A stretch of DNA of 6,183 nucleotides, from assembly GCA_001797935.1 (NCBI GenBank), contig MGQT01000085.1, positions 5,352-11,534 of the forward strand, written 5' to 3'. Source of the DNA: Deltaproteobacteria bacterium RBG_16_54_18 (lineage in GTDB: Bacteria; Desulfobacterota; B13-G15; RBG-16-54-18). The notes beneath the pieces were generated by a model. The model did not search any database. It worked only from the letters and a program-made list of their open reading frames with translations, and had not been told where the DNA came from. Below, one piece after another: positions 1 to 4,643 of the stretch; positions within the stretch are counted from its first letter, which is position 1; every line of letters starts with the position of its first letter. The translations under genes were made by a program, and so were the position numbers.

Positions 1-329
1 TGACCCGGGGGGACGACCAGGTGCTCGAACAGATCACCAAACAGCTCAATAAGGTCGTGTGCGTGATCAAGGTCATCGATCTCGTGGGCAAAGAATATGT
101 GGCCAGGGAGATGATCCTCGTCAAGGTGACGGCGACGCCGGAGACCCGCGCGGAGATCTTGAGCATTACCGACATCTTTCGGGGCAAGGTCGTGGATGTG
201 GGTCCCAAGAGTTACACGGTTGAGGTGACGGGTGATGAGGCGAAGATCAAGGCCTTTCTCGCGCTCCTCAAGCCGATGGGGATCAAGGAAATGGCCCGCA
301 CGGGGAGCGTGGCGCTAGTACGCGGTTGA
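1..329 (+). CDS. ilvN: Acetohydroxyacid synthase small (regulatory) subunit, 3' part only
   Basis: This is the C-terminal part (about 108 residues) of the regulatory subunit of acetohydroxyacid synthase, the first common enzyme of valine, leucine and isoleucine synthesis. The family subunit activates the catalytic subunit and carries feedback inhibition by valine through an N-terminal ACT domain. The reading frame is open from base 3, and the codons before the GTG at 21 already match the family (RGDDQVLEQI corresponds to E. coli IlvH GDEKVLEQI), so that GTG is internal and the gene begins upstream of the window. Visible family blocks are REMILVKV, TDIFRGKVVDV and SYTVEVTG, followed by a C-terminal ARTGSVALVRG that ends at the TGA. 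About 50-60 N-terminal residues, including most of the ACT domain, are missing because of the window edge. ilvC follows after 25 nt with no terminator between, consistent with an ilvBNC operon. It could equally be named ilvH. Identification is secure. Confidence 0.95.
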   Translation, partial: TRGDDQVLEQITKQLNKVVCVIKVIDLVGKEYVAREMILVKVTATPETRAEILSITDIFRGKVVDVGPKSYTVEVTGDEAKIKAFLALLKPMGIKEMARTGSVALVRG

Positions 330-354
330 TTTCAACAGACAGAAGGGAGAAGGG

Positions 355-1362
355 ATGGCACGGATATACTATGATAAAGACGCCGATTTGAAGGTCCTCA
401 AGGGGAAAAAGATCGCCATCATCGGCTACGGCAGCCAAGGGCACGCCCAGGCCCAGAATCTTAGAGACAGCGGCCTGGATGTCATCGTGGCCGAGCTCGA
501 AGGGACGGCCAACTACCGTCTGGCCCAGGAGCACGGCTTTAAGCCGGTAACGGCAAACCAAGCGGCCAAGGAGGGTGATGTCATCCAGATCTTGGCGCCG
601 GACACGGCGCAGTCCCGCATATACCAGGACCAGATAGAAAAAGAACTTAAAAAGGGAAAGACCCTGGTCTTTTCCCACGGGTTTAACATCCACTATGGCC
701 AGATCATGCCGCCGCCGGTAGTGGACGTCATCATGGTGGCGCCCAAAGGGCCGGGGCATCTCGTGCGGAGGCAATTTGTCGAGGGAAAGGGAGTACCTTC
801 ACTGGTGGCAGTGGAGCAAGACGCCTCGGGAACGGCGTTGCAGACGGGCCTCGCCTATGCCAAGGGGATCGGGGCGACCAGGGCGGGGGTAATTCAGACG
901 ACCTTTAAGGAAGAGACCGAGACGGATCTGTTCGGGGAGCAGGTGGTGCTCTGCGGCGGGACGACCGAGCTGGTACGCGCCGGGTTCGACACGCTCGTGG
1001 CAGCCGGCTATCAGCCCGAGATCGCCTACTTCGAATGCCTCCATGAGCTGAAGCTCATCGTCGACCTCATGCACGAGGGGGGGATCAGCTACATGCGGTA
1101 CTCGATCAGCGACACGGCCGAGTACGGAGACCTCACCCGGGGGAGGAGGATCATCGACGAGGAGACACGCCTGATCATGCGAGAGATCCTCGAAGAGATA
1201 CAGGACGGCTCTTTTGCCCGTGAATGGATCCTGGAGAATGAGGCCCGCCGCCCCGTGTTCAACGCCTTGCGCAGGCAAGGGCGCGAACACCTGATTGAAA
1301 AGGTGGGGAGCGAGTTGCGCCGGATGATGAGCTGGATCGAGAGCAAGGATGCGCCTGAATAG
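355..1362 (+). CDS. ilvC: Ketol-acid reductoisomerase, class I, with atypical cofactor loop
   Basis: This enzyme isomerises and reduces 2-acetolactate or 2-aceto-2-hydroxybutyrate to the dihydroxy acid, the second step of valine/isoleucine synthesis, in the cytoplasm. At 335 residues it is the normal class I (short) length. The Rossmann motif GYGSQGHAQAQN is at residues 24-35, and HGFNIHY at 108-114. Metal and substrate ligands expected for class I are all present: D191 and E195 (DLFGE), E227 and E231 (ECLHE), and S252 (YSISDTAEYGD). The start is the ATG preceded by a purine-rich Shine-Dalgarno stretch at 341-354. The oddity is the loop after the second beta strand (residues 46-54), which reads AELEGTANY where NADPH enzymes usually have an Arg and two Ser that bind the 2'-phosphate. 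The acidic replacement suggests NADH preference (inference). It shares 14 nt with psd downstream. Confidence 0.97.
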   Translation: MARIYYDKDADLKVLKGKKIAIIGYGSQGHAQAQNLRDSGLDVIVAELEGTANYRLAQEHGFKPVTANQAAKEGDVIQILAPDTAQSRIYQDQIEKELKKGKTLVFSHGFNIHYGQIMPPPVVDVIMVAPKGPGHLVRRQFVEGKGVPSLVAVEQDASGTALQTGLAYAKGIGATRAGVIQTTFKEETETDLFGEQVVLCGGTTELVRAGFDTLVAAGYQPEIAYFECLHELKLIVDLMHEGGISYMRYSISDTAEYGDLTRGRRIIDEETRLIMREILEEIQDGSFAREWILENEARRPVFNALRRQGREHLIEKVGSELRRMMSWIESKDAPE

Positions 1363-1978
1363 GGAAACGATCCCCTTTGTCGTGGAGGGGCTGCCGTTTT
1401 TTCTCCCTGCTGCCTTGATCACGGTGCTCTTCGCGGTGTGGTGGAACGTCTATCTCTTTTTCCCCTTTCTGGCGGTGACCGTCTTTTTGTGTTCTTTTTT
1501 TCGGAATCCCCGCCGCCGCATCCCCCAGGGCAAAGGTCTGATACTGTCGCCGGCAGACGGGAGGATCGTCGTCGTCAAAAAAAGGCAACAAGGGACGCAG
1601 GTGAGCATCTTCATGTCCGTCTTTAATTGCCATGTGAATCGCGCCCCTCTCGCCGGCACCATTAAAGAGATCCGCTACCAGCCCGGCAGATTCCTGCCTG
1701 CCGACAGGGGTGAGGCATCGCTGGTGAACGAACACAATGCCTTCCGGCTCCAGAGCCTGGAAGGCCTAACCGTGCGCTTTGTCCAGGTGGCCGGCATCCT
1801 GGCCCGCCGCATCGTCTGCTACGCGCGCGCCGGGGATCACGTGCAACGCGGGGAGATCGTAGGGACCATTCTCTTCGGCTCCCGGGTGGATTGCTACCTG
1901 CCCCGCCGCGTCGTCGTGCGGGTGCGGCCGGGGGAACGCGTCAAGGGAGGCAAGAGCGTGTTGGGAGTTATCCGATGA
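1349..1978 (+). CDS. psd: Phosphatidylserine decarboxylase, short proenzyme form
   Basis: This enzyme decarboxylates phosphatidylserine to phosphatidylethanolamine at the inner membrane. It is a pyruvoyl enzyme made as a proenzyme that cleaves itself. The 209 residues fit the short (archaetidylserine-decarboxylase-like) branch rather than the ~300-residue E. coli form. A hydrophobic N-terminal region (about residues 15-51) probably anchors it. SPADGR at 67-72 contains the conserved Asp70, and FNCHVNRAP at 92-100 carries His95. The self-cleavage site is G177-S178 in LFGSRVDCYLP (bases 1877-1882), giving a large beta chain and an alpha chain of about 32 residues with the pyruvoyl group from S178. 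The start at 1349 is chosen because IPFVVEGLPFFLP aligns with the usual IPIAREGxPF N-terminus; its Shine-Dalgarno (GAGAG, 1339-1343) is weak. The start lies inside ilvC and the stop overlaps the pssA start, so translation of all three may be coupled. Confidence 0.93.
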   Translation: MRLNRETIPFVVEGLPFFLPAALITVLFAVWWNVYLFFPFLAVTVFLCSFFRNPRRRIPQGKGLILSPADGRIVVVKKRQQGTQVSIFMSVFNCHVNRAPLAGTIKEIRYQPGRFLPADRGEASLVNEHNAFRLQSLEGLTVRFVQVAGILARRIVCYARAGDHVQRGEIVGTILFGSRVDCYLPRRVVVRVRPGERVKGGKSVLGVIR

Positions 1979-2757
1979 AGAAGAGACGTTCTTTAAGGAA
2001 GAAAAAAAGAGAGGTAAGGAGAGGGGTATACTTATTGCCCAATCTGCTTACCACCGCATGTCTGTGCAGCGGCTTCTATGCCATTATTGCCGCCCTGCAT
2101 GGGAAGTATCTTATTGCGACGGTGGCCATCTTTATTGCCTTCATTTTTGACGGCGTTGACGGCAGGGTGGCCCGTTTGACGCACACCACCAGCCGTTTCG
2201 GGGTGGAGTACGACTCCCTCTCTGATCTGGTGGCCTTCGGCGTGGCCCCTGCCATCCTGGCCTTTTCGTGGGCACTGGAGCCATGGGGGAGGTGGGGGTG
2301 GCTGGCCGCCTTTCTCTACGTGGCATGCGGCGCCCTCAGGTTGGCCCGATTTAATGTCCAGGTTGATACGGCCGAGCCGCGTTCCTTCCGCGGGCTCCCC
2401 ATTCCGATGGCGGCAAGCCTTATCGCCTCCACCTACCTGTTGTTTCATCACCTGGGGGTAGATCCCGAGACCAAACACATCTCCCTGCTCCTCATGACCT
2501 ATGCGCTCGCCCTGCTCATGGTAAGCAGGATTCCGTATCCCAGTTTCAAGAAGGTGGATATATTCAGACGGAAACCCTTCAGCACTCTCGTCGTCATGGT
2601 TGTTACCCTCGTCGTCGTGCTGGCAGAGCCGCCGATTATGCTCTTTGTCCTCTCCGCCGTCTATCTCGTGCTCGGTCCGGCGAATGCCGCGCGCGGGTGG
2701 TATGTAAAACGGGTCGACGCGGTCCATCAGAAAAAGGCACACCCCTTAACAAGATGA
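1975..2757 (+). CDS. pssA: CDP-diacylglycerol-serine O-phosphatidyltransferase (type II PS synthase)
   Basis: This integral membrane enzyme condenses CDP-diacylglycerol with L-serine to give phosphatidylserine and CMP, supplying the substrate of the psd product encoded just upstream. The CDP-alcohol phosphotransferase signature DGx2ARx8Gx3Dx3D is complete at residues 62-84 (D62, G63, A66, R67, G76, D80, D84), with an extra D59 before it. Further family blocks are LRLARFN (121-127) and FRGLP (138-142). Several hydrophobic segments (roughly 24-58, 85-101, 109-121, 143-158 and most of the region after 165) indicate a polytopic protein. The first 17 residues are strongly basic. The start is the ATG in the ATGA overlap with the psd stop, with GGGAG at 1963-1967 at good spacing; a longer open frame from 1891 would lie inside psd and is not supported. 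Tandem stops TGA TAA end the gene. At 260 residues the length is normal. It belongs to the Bacillus/Helicobacter-type synthases, not the E. coli phospholipase-D-like type. Confidence 0.94.
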   Translation: MKKRRSLRKKKREVRRGVYLLPNLLTTACLCSGFYAIIAALHGKYLIATVAIFIAFIFDGVDGRVARLTHTTSRFGVEYDSLSDLVAFGVAPAILAFSWALEPWGRWGWLAAFLYVACGALRLARFNVQVDTAEPRSFRGLPIPMAASLIASTYLLFHHLGVDPETKHISLLLMTYALALLMVSRIPYPSFKKVDIFRRKPFSTLVVMVVTLVVVLAEPPIMLFVLSAVYLVLGPANAARGWYVKRVDAVHQKKAHPLTR

Positions 2758-2761
2758 TAAC

Positions 2762-2768
2762 GGGGAGG
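2762..2768 (+). promoter_or_regulatory. Shine-Dalgarno sequence that decides the GTG start of thpR
   Basis: GGGGAGG lies 4 nt before the GTG at 2773 and 18 nt before the out-of-frame ATG at 2787. It supports the GTG as start even though the spacing is slightly short. It sits in the 15-nt gap after pssA. Confidence 0.6.
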
Positions 2769-2772
2769 TTGG

Positions 2773-3348
2773 GTGCCCGGTATACTATGGAGGCTTTTTT
2801 TTGCCGTAGAGCTCAGTCAGGAGATTCAAGCGGGGGTGCGCAGGATACAACAGGGGCTCAAGGAGCGAGCGCCTGGTGTCCGCTGGGTGAGGCCGGAGGG
2901 TATCCATCTCACCCTCCGATTTCTCGGCGAGGTAGCCCCTGAGCGCATCGAGGATATCTGGAGTCGGGTAGCGAGAGGTGTGCAGACCATTGACTCCTTT
3001 ACCTTTGGGGTCAGGGGGTGTGGGGGATTCCCGATTGCCAAAAAACCGCGTGTCATCTGGATCGGGATACAGGATCCAAGCGGGTCGCTAAAGGCCATGC
3101 AGGCGAAGGTTGAGACAGGGGTGGTAGAATTCGGGTTCCCGCGCGAGGAGAGGGGATATAACCCCCATCTCACGCTGGGTCGCTTGCATCCGGGAAAAGG
3201 GCAGGGGATGATCGCCCAGGCCATCGAGGCAACTAGGGCGGCGGACCTGGGAGAGATGGAGGTGCGGGAGGTCTGCCTCTTTCGAAGCCAGTTAAAGCCA
3301 ACAGGGGCGGAGTATACGAAGCTGAAGGTCATCCCGTTAAGAAGTTGA
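2773..3348 (+). CDS. thpR: RNA 2',3'-cyclic phosphodiesterase (2H/LigT family)
   Basis: This is a 191-residue two-histidine phosphoesterase of the ThpR/LigT family. These enzymes open 2',3'-cyclic phosphates at RNA ends, and some also join tRNA halves through 2'-5' linkages in vitro; the cellular role is uncertain. The two catalytic motifs are clear: H45-L-T47 in HLTLRFLG and H132-L-T134 in NPHLTLGRL. The N-terminal RLFFAVEL block (residues 7-14) is typical. The start is GTG 2773 behind GGGGAGG; this leaves six extra residues before the usual R/K-x-F-x-A-V-E-L beginning. An 8-T tract at 2795-2802 lies inside that block, and removing one T would place an ATG at 2787 in frame to give MEAFFAVEL, another family-like start. 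It is the last gene before the recA intergenic region and probably ends the ilv-psd-pssA transcript. Proximity of thpR to recA is known in several lineages. Confidence 0.9.
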   Translation: MPGILWRLFFAVELSQEIQAGVRRIQQGLKERAPGVRWVRPEGIHLTLRFLGEVAPERIEDIWSRVARGVQTIDSFTFGVRGCGGFPIAKKPRVIWIGIQDPSGSLKAMQAKVETGVVEFGFPREERGYNPHLTLGRLHPGKGQGMIAQAIEATRAADLGEMEVREVCLFRSQLKPTGAEYTKLKVIPLRS

Positions 3349-3406
3349 TTGGAAGAGAATTTTCATGGTTGATGTGGCAGAAACGAACTACGCAACTTCA
3401 CTTTTT

Positions 3407-3431
3407 CCCCTCTCCCGCCAACGGGAGGGGG
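3407..3431. repeat. Strong C-rich/G-rich inverted repeat
   Basis: The left arm CCCC-T-CTCCCG (3407-3417) pairs with CGGGAG-GGGG (3422-3431) across a CCAA loop, with one bulged T, giving about ten G-C-rich pairs. On the + strand a T5 run (3402-3406) precedes rather than follows it, and on the - strand the hairpin is followed by A residues, so it does not have the form of a rho-independent terminator on either strand. It may still be a 3'-end-stabilising hairpin or a member of a dispersed intergenic palindrome family (inference). Confidence 0.65.
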
Positions 3432-3450
3432 CAGGTCCCGCACCGCTTTG

Positions 3451-3456
3451 TATAAT
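3451..3456 (+). promoter_or_regulatory. Possible -10 box for recA
   Basis: TATAAT is a perfect sigma-70 -10 match 138 nt before the recA start. The hexamer 17 nt upstream (3428-3433, within the G-rich arm of the inverted repeat) does not resemble TTGACA, and the TG before it abuts the hexamer instead of leaving the one base of an extended -10. The box overlaps the left arm of hairpin copy A. It is a candidate only. Confidence 0.35.
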
Positions 3457-3520
3457 GATGCTCCTTTAAATCTTTTAAGGACATCATGCCGCAAGGCGGC
3501 AAAATCTGAATGGCGGGATG
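3455..3520 (+). repeat. Tandem hairpin module, copy A
   Basis: A long imperfect hairpin is formed by ATGATG (3455-3460) with CATCAT (3482-3487), then TCC (3462-3464) with GGA (3479-3481) after a bulged C, and an A/T-rich inner stem. It is followed without a gap by a short hairpin TGCCGC-AAG-GCGGCA (3487-3501). TAAGGACA at 3476-3483 recurs exactly 70 nt later in copy B. A possible closing helix pairs TCCCGC (3436-3441) with GCGGGA (3513-3518), which would make a three-way junction. An alternative pairing of GACATC (3480-3485) with GATGTC (3517-3522) excludes the long hairpin. Pairings were found by eye; no folding energy was computed. Confidence 0.6.
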
Positions 3521-3524
3521 TCGC

Positions 3525-3590
3525 TCCTGCTCTCCAATTTAGAAATAAGGACAGCAGGATCCCGAAGCGGGAAAGGCGATACGGAGGCGA
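3525..3590 (+). repeat. Tandem hairpin module, copy B, ending at the recA ribosome-binding site
   Basis: The layout repeats copy A. A long hairpin is formed by TCCTGCT (3525-3531) with AGCAGGA (3553-3559), a C-C mismatch, TCC (3533-3535) with GGA (3549-3551), and an inner ATTT-AG-AAAT (3537-3546). It is directly followed by a short hairpin TCCCG-AAG-CGGGA (3560-3572), again with an AAG loop. The outer helix has a different sequence from copy A but stays paired, while CTCC and TAAGGACA are shared. A possible closing helix pairs TCGC-TCC (3521-3527) with GGA-G-GCGA (3583-3590), which would cover the recA Shine-Dalgarno sequence. Confidence 0.6.
3583..3587 (+). promoter_or_regulatory. recA Shine-Dalgarno sequence that decides between two adjacent ATGs
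   Basis: GGAGG lies 3 nt before the ATG at 3591 and 6 nt before the ATG at 3594. The second spacing is near the optimum, so 3594 is preferred; using 3591 would add a single Met. Confidence 0.7.
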
Positions 3591-3593
3591 ATG

Positions 3594-4643
3594 ATGGAGT
3601 CAAATAAAGAGAAGGATAAGGATAAAGATAGGGCAGTCAACGTAGCAGTCACGCAGATTGAAAAGCAGTTCGGCAAGGGTTCTATCATGCGTCTCGGCGC
3701 TGAGGTACAACCGGCGGAGATTCAGGCCATCTCTACCGGTTCTCTGGGGCTGGACCTGGCACTCGGGGTAGGGGGGCTCCCGCGAGGGCGGGTGGTAGAG
3801 ATCTTCGGGCCTGAGGCATCAGGGAAGACCACGATGGGCCTCCACGCGGTGGCCGAGGCCCAGAAGGCAGGGATCGCGGCCTTCATCGATGCCGAGCATG
3901 CCCTCGATCTCACGTATGCCCAGCGGTTGGGGGTCAATGTAGAAGATCTCCTGGTTTCGCAGCCCGACACCGGTGAGCAGGCATTGGAGATCGTGGAGAT
4001 CTTGGTTCGCAGCGGCGCGGTCGATATGATCGTCGTCGATTCGGTTGCGGCCCTGGTACCCCGGGCGGAGATCGAAGGAGACATGGGAGATGTGCACATG
4101 GGGCTTCAGGCGCGACTCATGTCGCAGGCCCTGCGGAAGCTGGCGGCTACCATCAACAGATCAAAGGGCGTCGTCGTCTTTATCAATCAGATCCGGATGA
4201 AGATCGGGGTTATGTTCGGCAACCCCGAGACCACCCCCGGAGGTAACGCCCTTAAGTTCTACTCGTCGGTGCGGTTGGATATCAGGAGGATCGCCGCCAT
4301 CAAACAGGGCCAGGAGGTCGTGGGAAACCGCACCAAGGTGCGCGTGGTGAAGAATAAAGTTGCCCCTCCCTTTAAGGAAGTCCAGTTCGATATCATCTAT
4401 GGGCACGGGATATCCCGCGACGGTGAGATCGTGGACCTGGCGGCGGAACTCAATATCCTGGAGAAGATGGGTACCTGGTACTCCTACAAAGATACGCGCA
4501 TCGGTCAGGGGAGAGAGAACGCCAAGGCCTTTCTCAAAGAAAACCCCGCGATGAGCGAGGAGATCGTGAGTAAGATCCGGGAGCAGCACATACTCCCCAT
4601 CATGCGCAAGGAGGTGAAGGAGGTGGAGGATGGATCTGAGTGA
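3594..4643 (+). CDS. recA: Recombinase RecA
   Basis: RecA forms ATP-dependent filaments on single-stranded DNA, drives strand exchange in recombinational repair and triggers LexA self-cleavage. The 349 residues are a normal length. The Walker A motif GPEASGKT is at residues 72-79, the catalytic Glu is E101 in IDAEHALD, MIVVDSVAALVPRAEIEG gives Walker B and the start of loop L1, and INQIRMKIGVMFGNPETTPGGN covers the strand leading into loop L2 and L2 itself. The C-terminal tail is acidic (EVKEVEDGSE). The N-terminus has an unusually charged run (KEKDKDKDR) encoded by near-perfect GATAAG-type hexamers at 3615-3632. Small oddities are one residue missing between the Walker A helix and the catalytic strand (AGIAAFID where AGGTAAFID is common), Leu106 after HALD instead of Pro, and V167 in place of the usual Ser in GDSHMG of loop L1. 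Its end overlaps pilT by 14 nt. No recognisable LexA box precedes it. Confidence 0.97.
   Translation: MESNKEKDKDKDRAVNVAVTQIEKQFGKGSIMRLGAEVQPAEIQAISTGSLGLDLALGVGGLPRGRVVEIFGPEASGKTTMGLHAVAEAQKAGIAAFIDAEHALDLTYAQRLGVNVEDLLVSQPDTGEQALEIVEILVRSGAVDMIVVDSVAALVPRAEIEGDMGDVHMGLQARLMSQALRKLAATINRSKGVVVFINQIRMKIGVMFGNPETTPGGNALKFYSSVRLDIRRIAAIKQGQEVVGNRTKVRVVKNKVAPPFKEVQFDIIYGHGISRDGEIVDLAAELNILEKMGTWYSYKDTRIGQGRENAKAFLKENPAMSEEIVSKIREQHILPIMRKEVKEVEDGSE
4617..4625 (+). promoter_or_regulatory. Near-perfect Shine-Dalgarno sequence for pilT inside the recA end
   Basis: AAGGAGGTG lies within the last recA codons, with GGAGG (4619-4623) 6 nt before the pilT ATG. It fixes the pilT start and means pilT need not depend only on ribosomes finishing recA. 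Confidence 0.8.

Larger units (their letters stand above)
3349..3593 (+). other. thpR-recA intergenic region, structured and largely unexplained
   Basis: This 245-nt stretch is the only sizeable non-coding region in the window. Read in order it holds a short featureless segment, a strong inverted repeat (3407-3431), a TATAAT box (3451-3456), two tandem copies of a two-hairpin module (from 3455 and from 3525) and the recA ribosome-binding site (3583-3587). I see no canonical intrinsic terminator after thpR, because no T run follows the inverted repeat. I could not match an E. coli (CTGT-N8-ACAG), Bacillus (GAAC-N4-GTTC), alphaproteobacterial (GTTC-N7-GTTC) or Geobacter-type LexA box. Only two small open frames occur (3365-3469 and 3518-3607), neither convincing. 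Confidence 0.75.

Noticed and set aside
283..1422. Long - strand open frames opposite ilvC
   Set aside because: They mirror ilvC, which is complete and well conserved; their proteins are low-complexity and lack recognisable domains.
1891..1974. Longer N-terminus for pssA
   Set aside because: The extension lies wholly inside psd in another frame, is proline/arginine-rich without family similarity, and the ATG at 1975 has a good Shine-Dalgarno.
3385..3399. GAAC...TTC imperfect palindrome as a possible SOS box
   Set aside because: The arms are only three bases and the spacing fits none of the LexA motifs I know.
3365..3469. Small + strand open frame of 34 codons between thpR and recA
   Set aside because: It runs through the inverted repeat, has only a weak purine stretch before its ATG, and its protein (ending CIMMLL) shows no family-like feature; chance open frame is the simpler reading.
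3455..3572. CRISPR-like repeat array
   Set aside because: Only two diverged units with internal hairpins and no unique spacers of regular size are present.
3518..3607. Possible 29-residue leader peptide whose stop overlaps the recA start
   Set aside because: GGCGGG directly abuts the ATG, leaving no spacer for a ribosome-binding site, and the peptide is encoded by the hairpin repeat. The overlap with recA is suggestive of coupling but not enough to call a gene.
4236..4238. Pro in the RecA L2 loop (NPETTPGG)
   Set aside because: E. coli has Thr here, but Pro is common in other bacteria such as Bacillus, so it is not unusual.
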